Source: WHSW01 sp963846165
Lineage (GTDB): Bacteria > Actinomycetota > Thermoleophilia > Solirubrobacterales > 70-9
Assembly: GCA_963846165.1 (NCBI GenBank)
Contig: CAWJUU010000008.1
Coordinates: 1 to 64,000, forward strand
Reading direction: 5' to 3'
DNA length: 64,000 nucleotides
The position numbers and the translations under genes are program-made. Shown in pieces: positions 14,726-24,536 of this stretch; the first letter of the stretch is position 1, and each line of letters opens with the position of its first letter. A model generated the notes under the pieces. The model searched no databases and had not been told where the DNA came from. It saw only the letters and a program-made list of their open reading frames with translations.

Positions 14726-16528
14726 TCATTCGCCGCTCGCCCGCACGTGGTGGAGCCTTGCGAGCTTCAACGCAAGCTCGAGCGAGAGCAGGTCCTCGCT
14801 GTGCAGGTCGAGCCCGGTGACGCGCTCGATTCGCTCGAGCCGCTGACGGACCGTGTTCGGGTGCACGTAGAGCGCCCGCGCGCTCGCGGTCACGCTGCCG
14901 CGGTCGGCGAGGAACTGCTCGAGCGTCTCGACCAGCTGGGCGCCGCGGCGACGGTCGTACTCGCCCAGCTCCTCGACCGCCTGGCGGTAGCGGTCGCGGG
15001 GCGCCTCGTCGAGCTCGAGGTGGACGAGGTAGCGGTAGGCGCCGAGCTGCTCGTAGCAGACGGCCCCCCCCTCGGCCGCGAGTGAGCGGCCGATGCGGGC
15101 CGCATCGGCGGCCTCGCGCATCCGCCGCCTGGCGCTGGCGGCGCCGCGATCGACGTCGCTGACGCCGACGACCAGCCCCTCCTCGCGCCCGAGCGGCTCG
15201 CACGCCGCCCGGACCTGCTCGACCGTCGCCCCCTTGCCCGCCGGCAGTGGCGCCAGCGCCCGAACGCGGTCGTGGCGCGAGTCGAACAGCGCTCGGGGGT
15301 AGAGCCGCCGCAGTTTGGTCTCGAGCCGCGCCGCCAGCTCCGGCCATGCCGGCGAGGCATCGCCCGCGCGCGGGGCGCGCTCGATGTGAAGGAAGAGGTG
15401 CGGCGCGGTGAGGTCGCAGCGTGCCTCGCTCGCCTTCGCTTGCGCCGCCTCGACCGAGCCGGCGGCGAGCGCGTCGAACATGTCGCGGACGATGTTCTCC
15501 GCCGTCAGCCGCTCGATCAGCTCGGCCTTCTTCAGCCCGACGGCGGTTTGGTTTGCGACCGCCCCGAGCAACTCGGCGTCCTCCTCGCTGAACTGACGCT
15601 CGTGGGCGAGGCAGCAGATCAGCCCGAGCTGCTCGTCGCGGGCGACCAGCGGGGCGACCAGGAGAGCGTTCTCGTCGACGTCGGGCCAGAGCGCCTCCGC
15701 GACCCGCCGCCGCCCACCGCGGCGGCCGCCCGAGCGGCGCATCAGATCGAGCACGAGCGCGGTGCCGCCGGGCCGCGGGCTCGGCGCCGGGGCGCCGTCG
15801 GGATCCGAGGCGACGAGCGCGAGCTCGTCGGCCTCGACGTCGAGGCGGTAGATCTGGCAGGCGTCGGCGCGCAGCAGCTCGCGCGCCCCGCGCGCGACGA
15901 CGTCGTAGAGGTCCTCCCGCACGGTCACCGCGGCGAGCGCCTGGCTCAGCTGGGCGAGCGTGGTCAGCGCCTGCACCCGCCGGCGGGTGTCGGTGTAGAG
16001 CTGTGCGTTCTCGATCGCGCCGGCGACCAGCGACGCGGTGTGGACGAGGAAGTTGAGCACGTCGTCATCGAACTCCCGCGGCGCCTCGGTGTGCAGGACG
16101 ACGACCCCGATCACGTCGCCGGCCTTGGCCAGAATCGGGACCGCGACCATCGACTGGAAGCGCTCCTCCTCGAGCTCGGGAACGTACTTCATCCGCTGGT
16201 CGGCCATCGCGTTCTCGCGGATGAACTCGGGCGTCTTCGTGCGCGCCACCCAGCCCGCGAGGCCCTCGTCGACGCCGAGCTCGAGCTCGCCGACGAAACG
16301 CGAGTAGCGCGGCGAGGCCGCCCGCAGCACCAGCCGGTCGCCCTCGACGAAGTAGATGAAGCAGGCGTGGCAGCCGGTGGCGTCGGTGGCGATCTCGACG
16401 ATGCCGTCAAGCACGCGGTCGAGGTCGAGCGAGGAGGAGACCGTCTGGATGACGGCGTAGAGCGTCTCGTTCTCGAGCCGAGCGCGACGTAGGGCGTCGC
16501 CTCCCTCCTCAACCAGCTGCAGACTCAA
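14726..16528 (-). CDS. GAF-domain PucR-type transcriptional regulator
   Basis: A 600-residue regulator. Two GAF-like sensor domains are visible (about residues 25-175, with ATGCHACFIYFVEGD and MVAVPILAKAGDVIGVVVLH; and about 190-335, with LLVAPLVARDEQLGLICCL). A middle CdaR-like region follows, and the C-terminus is a PucR helix-turn-helix (SVTASARALYVHPNTVRQRLERIERVTGLDL). Such proteins activate nitrogen or purine genes in response to small ligands. It is divergent from the ammonium transporter gene, 196 bp away, and an 8-base inverted repeat lies in that gap, so control of amt and itself is a reasonable guess. Confidence 0.87.
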   Translation of the reverse strand: MSLQLVEEGGDALRRARLENETLYAVIQTVSSSLDLDRVLDGIVEIATDATGCHACFIYFVEGDRLVLRAASPRYSRFVGELELGVDEGLAGWVARTKTPEFIRENAMADQRMKYVPELEEERFQSMVAVPILAKAGDVIGVVVLHTEAPREFDDDVLNFLVHTASLVAGAIENAQLYTDTRRRVQALTTLAQLSQALAAVTVREDLYDVVARGARELLRADACQIYRLDVEADELALVASDPDGAPAPSPRPGGTALVLDLMRRSGGRRGGRRRVAEALWPDVDENALLVAPLVARDEQLGLICCLAHERQFSEEDAELLGAVANQTAVGLKKAELIERLTAENIVRDMFDALAAGSVEAAQAKASEARCDLTAPHLFLHIERAPRAGDASPAWPELAARLETKLRRLYPRALFDSRHDRVRALAPLPAGKGATVEQVRAACEPLGREEGLVVGVSDVDRGAASARRRMREAADAARIGRSLAAEGGAVCYEQLGAYRYLVHLELDEAPRDRYRQAVEELGEYDRRRGAQLVETLEQFLADRGSVTASARALYVHPNTVRQRLERIERVTGLDLHSEDLLSLELALKLARLHHVRASGE

Positions 16529-16569
16529 GCGAGCCTCCGTTCTCCGGGGAACCTGCGGCGCTCATCCTA

Positions 16570-16615
16570 GTTTCGAGCATCACCGAGCCGTATGGCGCGA
16601 TCCTACACTCGAAAC
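16570..16615. promoter_or_regulatory. Inverted repeat between regulator and amt
   Basis: GTTTCGAG (16570-16577) and CTCGAAAC (16608-16615) are perfect 8-base arms, 30 bases apart, in the 196-base gap between the GAF-PucR gene and amt. The centre-to-centre distance of 38 bases would allow two dimers or a loop. Candidate operator for the adjacent regulator; not supported by other copies. Confidence 0.45.
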
Positions 16616-16724
16616 CGCCGAAATATGTCCCCTTTGCCTATTGCATGGGCGCGCCCGCTACATATACGTTGGCGCGGTCGGTGGCTCGTGAGGCTTGTGA
16701 CATCCGCTGTCTGAGGGAGAGAGT

Positions 16725-18158
16725 GTGGACTTCCTAGTCGCGCAGGTCGAGAAGCTCGGGGATGCGGCATCGGCGGAGAGCCTCGGGCTCGACAGCGTGA
16801 TCCTCGGCGAGCAGTTCTACTTCTGGACCGTCGTGATCATGTGGCTGATCCACGTCGGCTTCATGACCTATGAGACCGGCGTGGCACGGCGCAAGAACGC
16901 GCTTGCGACGGCGATGAAGAACATCCTCACGATCGCCGTCGTCACGCCGAGCTTCTACTACTTCGGCTGGTGGATCTACAACTGCAACATGCCGGGCTTC
17001 CCGCCGATCGGCCCGAACAGCACCGACTTCACCTCGGCGGCGTGTCAGGGAGGGATCCCGTGGTCGGACATCTTCGGCCCGAACCTGGCCAACAACATCA
17101 ACCTCGTCTTCTTCCTCGCCTTCCTGCTCTTCTCCTGGACCACCGCGTCGATCATGTCCGGGGCGCTGCTCGAGCGCGTCCGGCTCTCCGCCTACCTCGT
17201 GCTTGCCGTCCTGCTCGGCTCGGCCGTCTGGATCCTCGACGCCGCCTGGGGCTGGAGCTTCGGCGGCTGGCTGACGCTGCGCTTCGGTTTCCACGACTCG
17301 ATCGCGTCGGCGGTCGTGCACGGTGTCTCGGGCGCGTTCACGCTCGGCGTCCTCTTCAACCTCGGTCCGCGGATCGGCAAGTACACGAAGGACGGTCTGA
17401 CTCGCGTTTTCAGACCGCACAACATCCATATGACCCTGATGGGGCTGATGCTGATCTTCACGGGGTTCTACGCCTTCTACGCCGCCTGCCTGGTGATCGT
17501 CTCGACCACCTTCCCGGGCTGGGCCAACATCTACCTCAGCCCGACCACGCTGGGCTCGATCGCGATGATCATCACCTTCGGCTTCGCGGGAGGTTTCACC
17601 GGCGGCTACTTTGCCAGCCGCGGCGACCCGTTCTGGACCGTCTCCGGCGGGCTCGCGGGAGTGATCAGCGTCTCGGCCGGCGCCGACGTCTACGCGCCGA
17701 CGCTCGGCTACCTGATCGCGGCCGCAACCGCGGCGATGACCGTCTGGGTCGGGAACTGGATCGAGACCAAGATGCGCGTCGACGACGTCGTCGGCGCCGT
17801 CTCAGTGCACGGCTTCGCCGGCTTCATGGGGATCCTCTGGGTCGGCGTCTTCGCCGCCGGCTATCCGACCGGGGTCAACAACGTCGAGAGCTCGATCGGC
17901 GGTCAGCTGATCGGCCTGGCCACCTTCGTCCCGCTGGGCTTCCTCTCGGGGTGGTTCGCGTCGTTCGTACTCAAGAAGCTCAACCTGCTGCGGGTGCCGC
18001 CGGAGGTCGAGGTCGATGGGCTGGACACGGCCGAATACCGATCGGATATCCACGTGCCCGAGTTTGCGCCCGCCGAGGACCTGATGATCGAGCCCGATGG
18101 CACGCGGGTTCCTGCCGACCGAATACAGGCGGAGGCCGCGAGGGAGCTGGTGACCTGA
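16725..18158 (+). CDS. amt: Ammonium/methylammonium transporter (Amt family)
   Basis: A 477-residue membrane protein with about 11 transmembrane segments starting at GTG 16725 after GGGAGAGA. The two pore histidines of the family are recognisable in VVHGVSGAFTLG and VSVHGFAGFMGILW. It conducts ammonia or methylammonium. A long cytoplasmic tail (about 65 residues after the last segment) is acidic. It opens a forward block (amt, two small membrane proteins, class I amidotransferase, then glnT-glxBCD), which fits supply of ammonium or methylamine to the glutamine-synthetase-like enzymes. No GlnK gene follows. Confidence 0.88.
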   Translation: MDFLVAQVEKLGDAASAESLGLDSVILGEQFYFWTVVIMWLIHVGFMTYETGVARRKNALATAMKNILTIAVVTPSFYYFGWWIYNCNMPGFPPIGPNSTDFTSAACQGGIPWSDIFGPNLANNINLVFFLAFLLFSWTTASIMSGALLERVRLSAYLVLAVLLGSAVWILDAAWGWSFGGWLTLRFGFHDSIASAVVHGVSGAFTLGVLFNLGPRIGKYTKDGLTRVFRPHNIHMTLMGLMLIFTGFYAFYAACLVIVSTTFPGWANIYLSPTTLGSIAMIITFGFAGGFTGGYFASRGDPFWTVSGGLAGVISVSAGADVYAPTLGYLIAAATAAMTVWVGNWIETKMRVDDVVGAVSVHGFAGFMGILWVGVFAAGYPTGVNNVESSIGGQLIGLATFVPLGFLSGWFASFVLKKLNLLRVPPEVEVDGLDTAEYRSDIHVPEFAPAEDLMIEPDGTRVPADRIQAEAARELVT

Positions 18159-18189
18159 TGCGAGCGATACCGAGAGGGAGGGTGAGCTG

Positions 18190-18663
18190 ATGGCCGCGAT
18201 CATCGACAGCGCACCCGACTGCATCAGCAAGGATCCCGGCACCACGGACGCCCGAATCGAGGACTCGGCCGACTTCGTCATGGGCGACCCCTACGCGGAG
18301 TGCGCGGGCATCATGACCTTCGGCCCGGGGTCAACCTACGGCGACGAGGGCATCGGCGCCGAGGGTGCCTACATGGTCCTGACCTGGATCGGGATCGTGT
18401 TCATGGTCGTCGTCCTGATCGCCTGGATCGTCTACGAGAACCGGCGCCTGCTCGCCTACGCCGCAAGCAGCGCCGCCGCCCGCCTCGGCCGGGGGAGGAG
18501 GGCAGTCCGAATGAGTCGCAAGCAGATCGAGTTCCCGCCGAAGCAGACGCACGTGAAGTCGTTCGAGATCGGGATGCTCGCGTTCTCGATCATCTGCGTC
18601 GTGATCGTGCTGATCATCGTTCTCGGGACGGACATCGGCGACACCTTCCGACCGACCGTCTGA
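18190..18663 (+). CDS. Small membrane protein downstream of amt, unknown
   Basis: A 157-residue protein with an N-terminal polar region holding three cysteines (residues 11-39), one transmembrane segment (about 60-80), a basic loop and a second segment (about 126-147). ATG 18190 follows GGGAGGGTGAGC. It is 31 bases after amt and same-strand, so co-transcribed. I know no family. Position suggests an accessory subunit of the transporter or an unknown step; the function is open. Confidence 0.6.
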   Translation: MAAIIDSAPDCISKDPGTTDARIEDSADFVMGDPYAECAGIMTFGPGSTYGDEGIGAEGAYMVLTWIGIVFMVVVLIAWIVYENRRLLAYAASSAAARLGRGRRAVRMSRKQIEFPPKQTHVKSFEIGMLAFSIICVVIVLIIVLGTDIGDTFRPTV

Positions 18664-18685
18664 GCCGAACCCGGATAATCGGTCC

Positions 18686-19072
18686 GTGACCTCCGCCGGA
18701 GGGCCCGCCGGCGATCGGCCGGCGGGCACATCTTCACGCCGGGCGCCAACCTGGCCGCGCGTCGCCGTCGTCGCCGGCGTGATCGTGCTCGCATTCATCG
18801 TCTCGCGCGCAACTGAATCCGACGTCACTCAGGAAGAGGCGGTGGCGAAGGCGACCGAGCTGGTGGATTTCGTCCCCGAGGACACCCAGGTGCGCCTGCT
18901 GCGCCAGGGACTCGACCGCCATCCGTTCTGGATCGTCTCGCTCTCGATCCCGAAGCCCGGCGGCGGGGCCTACTCTGAGCTCGCGGTCGTGCGCATCGAC
19001 GCCGACAGCGGCAAGGTCGTCGAGTTCCGCGAGCAGAAGAACGCGAAGCGATCGAAAGACGAGGCGCCCTGA
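18686..19072 (+). CDS. Membrane-anchored PepSY-like small protein, unknown
   Basis: A 128-residue protein starting at GTG 18686: polar start, one transmembrane segment (about 25-42), then an extracytoplasmic domain with an EEAVAKATELVDF helix, WIVSLSIP strand and VVRIDADSGKVVEF, which resembles a single PepSY-like fold. It ends one base before the GTG of the amidotransferase gene. The role is unknown. Confidence 0.6.
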   Translation: MTSAGGPAGDRPAGTSSRRAPTWPRVAVVAGVIVLAFIVSRATESDVTQEEAVAKATELVDFVPEDTQVRLLRQGLDRHPFWIVSLSIPKPGGGAYSELAVVRIDADSGKVVEFREQKNAKRSKDEAP

Positions 19073-19073
19073 G

Positions 19074-19790
19074 GTGCGCGTCCTCGTCCTCCAGCACATC
19101 GCCTGTGAGCACCCCGGCGTGTTCTCGGAAGTGATCCGCGAGCGCGGCGCGCAACAGGTCGCGGTCGAGGTCGATGCCGGCGAGCCGCTGCCCGACTGGC
19201 GTGAGTTCGACGCCGTGCTGGTGATGGGCGGCCCGATGAGCGCCGGCGACGACGCCGACCATCCCTGGCTCGCGGCCGAGCGGGCGCTGATTCGCGACGC
19301 CGTCGAGGCCGGGCGCCCGTTCCTCGGTGTCTGTCTCGGGGTGCAGCTACTCGCGAGCGCGCTCGGCGCCCGCGTGTACGCGACGGAGCGCCCCGAGGTC
19401 GGGCTGCTCGACGTCGAGCTCACCGCCGAGGGCCGCACCGACCCGCTGTTCGCCGGCCTCGGCGAGCGGCTCGTCTCGCTGCAGTGGCACGGCGACACCT
19501 TCGACCTGCCGGCCGGAGCCGTGCGCCTGGCGCGCTCGACGGACGTGCCGAACCAGGCCTTCCGGGCCGGCGAGCGCGCCTACGGGGTCCAGTTCCACCT
19601 CGAGGTCACCGGCGAGATGGCGCAGGAGTGGGCGACGATCCCCGCCTATCGCGACTCGCTCGCCGCGACCCTGGGGGCGGAAGCGGGCGCAGAGTTCATC
19701 GCCGACGTCGGCCGCCGCGCGGGCGAGCTTCACCCTCCCGCGCGCCGCCTGTTCGCGAACTGGCTCGCGCTTGCCGAGGACGGGCACTGA
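19074..19790 (+). CDS. Class I glutamine amidotransferase-like protein
   Basis: A 238-residue protein with the class I (triad) amidotransferase fold: VLVMGGPMSAGDD, the nucleophile elbow GVCLGVQLLA (Cys near residue 86) and QFHLEVT (His near residue 175). It resembles stand-alone GMP-synthase-like amidotransferases and gamma-glutamyl hydrolases such as PuuD. In this neighbourhood a role in cleaving a gamma-glutamyl amide (for example from gamma-glutamylmethylamide or glutamine) is possible but unproven. It overlaps nothing; the next gene follows after 78 bases that carry an operator-like site. Confidence 0.8.
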   Translation: MRVLVLQHIACEHPGVFSEVIRERGAQQVAVEVDAGEPLPDWREFDAVLVMGGPMSAGDDADHPWLAAERALIRDAVEAGRPFLGVCLGVQLLASALGARVYATERPEVGLLDVELTAEGRTDPLFAGLGERLVSLQWHGDTFDLPAGAVRLARSTDVPNQAFRAGERAYGVQFHLEVTGEMAQEWATIPAYRDSLAATLGAEAGAEFIADVGRRAGELHPPARRLFANWLALAEDGH

Positions 19791-19806
19791 GCCCGCCGCG
19801 CGCGCA

Positions 19807-19824
19807 ATGTACCTTTTTGTACAG
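19807..19824. promoter_or_regulatory. Operator-like palindrome, site 2 (glnT operon)
   Basis: ATGTAC (19807-19812) and GTACAG (19819-19824) flank CTTTTT. It matches sites at 8668 and 35940. A possible -10 box TATAGT lies at 19833-19838, so the palindrome would cover the -35 region and binding there would repress. The glnT GTG starts 45 bases downstream. Confidence 0.6.
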
Positions 19825-19868
19825 TCGGCGCCTATAGTAGGAACGGACGAGCCGAAAGGAGACGGTTA

Positions 19869-21310
19869 GTGGCCTCAGACAAGCTTGGAGGGACGGTCGA
19901 GACGGTGCTCGAGAGTCCCCGCGCCGAGGTGCCGCCCGCGACCCTCGAGGAGGCCCGCAACCAGCCGGGTCGCGCCGAGAGGATCGAGGAGCTGACGAAG
20001 CGGATCGAGGCCGAGGGGATCGAGTACGTCTTCTTTCAGCAGGTCTCGATCACCGGCCGCGTGATGGGCAAGGGCGTGGTCGCCTCGTTCTTCCCCCAGG
20101 TCGCCGAGAAGGGCTACCAGCTCGTCTACGGCGCGACCGCGAACCTGTTCACCGACCGCGACGGCAACTACATCGGCTTCGGCCCCGAGGAGTCCGAGCT
20201 CGCGGCGATCGCCGACCTCGACACGTTCCGGGTCCTGCCCTGGGACGAGCGCGTCGCCCGGGTCTTCTGCGACTGCTACGACACCGAGACCGGCGAGCTC
20301 ATGGACGCCGACCCGCGCCAGAACCTGAAGCGCGTCGTGAAGGAGTTCGAGGACGAGCTCGGGCTCAACTTCCTGATCGGGATCGAGCCCGAGATGATGT
20401 GGCTGCGCCGGACCGAGGACGGCGGCGCCGAGGGCGTCACCAAGCCCTACTGCTACCACATCCACATGTTCGAGGAGCTTCGTCCGGTGCTCCTCGACGT
20501 GGTCGAGTACGGGCAGCGGCTGGGCCTCGACATGAGCTACGGCGACCATGAGGACGCGCCGGGCCAGCTCGAGCTCAACTTCCGCTTCGACCGGCCGGTG
20601 CGGACCGCGGACAACATCACCACCTACCGCCAGATCATCGCCGCCGTCGGGCGCAAGCACGGCCTGCTCGGCTCGTTCATGCCGAAGCCGTTCACCGGCG
20701 TCTCCGCCAACGGGCACCATCATCACTTCACGCTCGTCGACGAAGACGGCAACAACGTCTTCCACGATCCCGACGGCCCGGCGCAGCTCTCCGAGGTCGC
20801 GCGCCAACTTCCTCGGCGGCATGCTCGACCACTTCGGCGCCCTGATGTGCGTCGGCAACCCGACCGTGAACTCCTACTGCCGGATGTGGGACACCGGGTT
20901 CTGGGCGCCGATCTACAAGAACTGGGGCTGGCAGAACCGCACCTGCACGGTGCGGGTCGCCTCCGGCGGCCGGTTCGAGTACCGCGGCGTCGACTCGTCC
21001 TCCAACCCGTACCTGACGGTCGCGACCCTGCTGCGGGCCGGGCTCGACGGGATCAAGAACAAGAGCGACCCCGGGCCTCCCCAGGACGGGAAACACCTAC
21101 GACCTGCTGACCGAGGGGGTCGAGCTGGAGAAGGTCCCCGACAGCCTCGGCGCCGCGCTCGAGGCGCTGGCGGCCGACGAGGTGATCAAGAGCGCGATGC
21201 CCGGCCGGCTCTACAAGGTATTCGAGCACTACAAGCGCGACGAGTGGGAGCGCTACCTGGCCGCGGTCACCGACTGGGAGCGCGAGGAGTACTTGGAGGT
21301 CCTGCCCTAG
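19869..21310 (+). CDS. glnT: Type III glutamine synthetase-like ligase GlnT (two frameshifts)
   Basis: The gene begins at GTG 19869 after AAAGGAG. Two one-base insertions (near 20804 and 21092) break the frame; without them the product is 479 residues. Glutamine-synthetase signatures are intact across the breaks: LIGIEPEMMW, SYGDHEDAPGQLELNF, FMPKPFTGVSANGHHHH (ATP/glutamate site) and FEYRGVDSSSNPYL. The closest type is GlnT (type III), which joins glutamate with an amine. It sits directly before glxBCD. It could make glutamine, or a gamma-glutamyl amide of another amine; the second, gmaS-like paralogue is at 36.1 kb. Confidence 0.82.
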
Positions 21311-21312
21311 CC

Positions 21313-22242
21313 ATGTGTGGGATCGCCGGGATCATCTACCGGAACGGCGGCGGCGACCGCGAGGTCGGGCGCGACATGACCCGGATGCTGCAGGCGATGA
21401 AGCACCGGGGGCCGGACTCAACCGGCTACGCGCTCTACCGGGGCGACGCGGACACCTACGTCATGCACGTGAAGCTCACCGATGCGGTCGAGCCCGACGC
21501 CGAGCTCGCCCAGCGGCTGCAGCGCCAGCGCGACCAGGTCGAGGCGCGCATCCGGGCGGCCGGCGCGGAGATCGAGCAGATCAAGGAGACCCAGCGGACG
21601 ATGACTGCCGTCTTCGGCTTCGACGGCGACCTGAAGCTGCTCGCCGACTCGGTCGAGCGCGTCCGCGACACGGAGGTGCTGTCGCTGGGGCGCTCGCTGG
21701 AGATCGTCAAGGACCTCGGCGACGCCGAGACGGTCTCGGACGAGTACGGGCTCTCGGACTACGTCGGCACCCACGCGATCGGTCACGCGCGGATGGCGAC
21801 CGAGTCCGACGTCGACATCGCCAACGCTCATCCCTATTGGGCGTATCCGTTCCCCGATGTCGCCGTCGTCCACAACGGCCAGCTGACCAACTTCCACCAC
21901 TGGCGCCGGCGCCTACAGCGCGCCGGCCACCGCTTCCAGTCCGAGTGCGACTCGGAGATCATCGCGGTCTATTTGGCCCAGCAGATGAGCGAGGGCCGCT
22001 CGCTCGAGCAGGCGATGCGCCAGAGCCTCACCGACCTCGACGGGGTCTTCACCTACATCTGCGTCACCGAGGACGCGCTCGGGGTCGCCAAGGACGAGCT
22101 CGGCGCCAAGCCGCTGGTGCTCTACGAGGATGACGACCTGGTCGCCCTCGCCTCGGAGGAGATCGCGATCCGCCAGGTGCTCGATCGCGAGATCGAGACC
22201 CATGACCCCTACGAGGGGGTGGTGAGGGTATGGACCAGGTAA
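21313..22242 (+). CDS. glxB: Class II glutamine amidotransferase GlxB/MgsA-like
   Basis: A 309-residue protein starting MCGIAGI, so Cys2 is the N-terminal nucleophile once Met is removed. MKHRGPDSTGYALY, GHARMATESDVDIANAHPY, VVHNGQLTNF and ECDSEIIAVYL mark the Ntn-type amidotransferase domain. Residues about 58-150 are a charged helical insert, possibly coiled coil, which the copy at 37.5 kb has in shorter form. It supplies ammonia or splits a glutaminyl amide for the partner GlxC/GlxD subunits. It starts 3 bases after glnT and overlaps glxC by 13 bases. Confidence 0.86.
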   Translation: MCGIAGIIYRNGGGDREVGRDMTRMLQAMKHRGPDSTGYALYRGDADTYVMHVKLTDAVEPDAELAQRLQRQRDQVEARIRAAGAEIEQIKETQRTMTAVFGFDGDLKLLADSVERVRDTEVLSLGRSLEIVKDLGDAETVSDEYGLSDYVGTHAIGHARMATESDVDIANAHPYWAYPFPDVAVVHNGQLTNFHHWRRRLQRAGHRFQSECDSEIIAVYLAQQMSEGRSLEQAMRQSLTDLDGVFTYICVTEDALGVAKDELGAKPLVLYEDDDLVALASEEIAIRQVLDREIETHDPYEGVVRVWTR

Positions 22243-23024
22243 GTGACGAGCCGACCACGGCGCGGATGGACGAGCGCGGGCTGGTCGAGCTCGACGACTC
22301 GATCCCGAAGATCTCGAAGATCGACGGCGAGCGCGCCGAGTTCGACGCGCGCGAGCTCACCCCGCGCAAGATCAACGCCGAGCTCCGCTGGCTGATCTAC
22401 GAGCAGGGCGTCGAGGAGGTGACGGTGCTCAACCCGAGCGCCCGACACTCGCTCGGGGTCGCGATCCTCGCCCGCTGCCGGATCCGCTTCGAGGGCAGCC
22501 TCGGCTACTTCGGCTGCGGGCTGATCGACGGGCCCGAGGTCGAGATCACCGGGCGCGTCGGCTGGTCGGTCGCCGAGAACATGATGTCGGGGGTGGTCGT
22601 GGTCGATCACAACGCCGGCTCGCTCGCCGGCGCGGCGCTGCGCGGCGGCGACCTGGTGGTCAAGGGCGACGTCGGCGCGCGCACCGGGATCGACCAGAAG
22701 GGCGGCACGATCATCGCGCTCGGCAACGCCGCCTCGATGACCGGCTTCATGATGCAGCGCGGCCGTCAGATCATCTGCGGCGACGTCGGCCCCGGGCTCG
22801 GGGACTCGATGTACGACGGCACGATCTACGTCGGCGGGGAGGTCGCGTCGCTCGGCATCGATTGCGTCGAGGGGGAGTGGACGGACTCCGACACCGAGCT
22901 GGTCGAGCGCAAGTTCGACATCTACGGGCTCGGCAAGCCGCCGCAGCTGCGCAAGTTCGTCTGCGGCAAGAAGCTCTACAACTACGACAACCTCGAGCCC
23001 AGCGAGCGCAAGCTGGTGCTCTAG
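22230..23024 (+). CDS. glxC: GXGXG-domain protein GlxC/MgsB-like
   Basis: A 264-residue protein equal to the C-terminal GXGXG beta-helix domain of glutamate synthase as a separate subunit: GYFGCGLIDGPEVEITGRVG, VAENMMSGVVVVD, AGAALRGGDLVVKGDVGARTGI, MQRGRQIICGDVGPGLGDSMYDG and YVGGEVASLG. This domain holds the other two subunits together. The first 45 residues are extra. ATG 22230 lies inside glxB, giving a 13-base overlap and translational coupling. Confidence 0.88.
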   Translation: MDQVSDEPTTARMDERGLVELDDSIPKISKIDGERAEFDARELTPRKINAELRWLIYEQGVEEVTVLNPSARHSLGVAILARCRIRFEGSLGYFGCGLIDGPEVEITGRVGWSVAENMMSGVVVVDHNAGSLAGAALRGGDLVVKGDVGARTGIDQKGGTIIALGNAASMTGFMMQRGRQIICGDVGPGLGDSMYDGTIYVGGEVASLGIDCVEGEWTDSDTELVERKFDIYGLGKPPQLRKFVCGKKLYNYDNLEPSERKLVL

Positions 23025-23035
23025 AAGGGATCGCG

Positions 23036-24536
23036 ATGGCCGAGAACAATTCGTCCGAGCAGGCCCCGGCGCAGCGCGAGATCCTCGGCCGCAGCCGGAT
23101 CTTCACCCCGGAGGTCATCAACGACATCCACATGAAGGCCGAGCTCGGCCGCTACCGGATGCGCGGCTTCTCGATGTTCAAGAAGATGCCGAGCTGGGAC
23201 GACCTGATCTTCCTGCCCGGGACGCTGACGCGGTTCGTGATCGAGGGCTACCGCGAGAAATGCGAGACCAAGACGGTGCTCGGCAGCCGCTTCGCGAAGA
23301 AGCCGCTCGAGCTCGACATTCCCGTCTACATCACCGGGATGAGCTTCGGCGCGCTCTCGCTGGAGGCGAAGATGGCGCTCGCGAAGGGCGCCTCGATGGC
23401 GGGCTCGGCCACCTGCTCGGGCGAGGGCGGGATGATCCCGCCCGAGCGCGATCTCTCGACCAAGTGGTACTACCAGGTGATCCAGAGCCGCTACGGCTTC
23501 AACCCGCATCACCTGATGCTGGCCGACGGGGTCGAGTTCTTCATCGGACAGGGCTGCAAGGTCGGCCTCGGCGGCCACCTGATGGGCCAGAAGGTGACCG
23601 AGCAGGTCGCCGAGATGCGCTCGCTGCCGGCCGGGATCGACCAGCGCTCGCCGGCCCGCCATCCCGACTGGCTCGGCCCCGACGATCTCTCGCTGAAGGT
23701 CCAGGAGACCCGCGAGGCGACCAACTACGAGGTCCCGATCCAGCTCAAGCTCGGCGCCGCCCGCGTCTATGACGACGTTCGGATGGCCGCCAAGTGCGGC
23801 CCCGACATCATCTACCTCGACGGTGCCGAGGGCGGCACCGGCGCGGGCCCGCACATCGCCGCCGAGGAGACCGGCATCCCGCTGCTTGGCCGCGATTCCC
23901 GAGGCGCGCCGGGCGCTCGAGGACGTCGGCCTCGCCGACGACGTCGACCTGGTCGTTGCGGGTGGGATCCGCAACGGCGGCGACATCGCCAAGTGCCTGG
24001 CGCTCGGCGCCGATGCGATCGCGATCGGCCACTCGGCGCTGATGGCGCTCAACTGCAACAAGGAGATCCCCGGCGTCACCGACTACGAGGGCACGGTCGG
24101 CGTTCCCGCCGGCCAGTGCTACCACTGCCACACCGGCCGCTGCCCGGTCGGGATCACCACCCAGGACCCGGAGCTGCGCAAGCGCCTGCACGTCGACGAG
24201 GCGGCCCAGCGCGTGTTCAACTTCCTCCACACGCTGACGCTCGAGGTGCAGATGCTCGCCCGCGCCTGCGGCAAGACCAGCGTCCACAGCCTCGAGCCCG
24301 AGGACCTCACCGCGCTCACGCTCGAGGCCTCGGCGATGGCGCGGGTGCCGCTCGCGGGCACCGACTACATCCCCGGCGTCACCGAGGAGCGCGCGCTGGG
24401 CGAGATCCGCACGCTGCTCGACGAGTACCTCGCCAACCCGGTCGACTACCTGCCCTCGCCCGCCGGTGCCGCCGCGGAGGATCCGAGTGCGGAGCGAAGC
24501 GAAGCCGAGCAGCGCCGCCGTGAGAGCCTGGAGTGA
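23036..24536 (+). CDS. glxD: FMN-dependent glutamate synthase-like protein GlxD/MgsC (one frameshift)
   Basis: Starting at ATG 23036 after GGGA, this is the FMN and Fe-S bearing synthase domain: ITGMSFGALSLEAKMALAKGA, CSGEGGMIPPERD, LDGAEGGTGAGP, VAGGIRNGGDIAKCLALGADAIAIG and the cysteine cluster CYHCHTGRCPVGI. A one-base insertion near 23885 (ETGIPLL to AAIPEARRALED) splits it; repaired it is 499 residues. With GlxB and GlxC it forms a glutamate-synthase-like enzyme. In N-methylglutamate synthase the same three subunits turn gamma-glutamylmethylamide or methylamine plus glutamate into N-methylglutamate. The actual substrate of this copy is open. Confidence 0.83.
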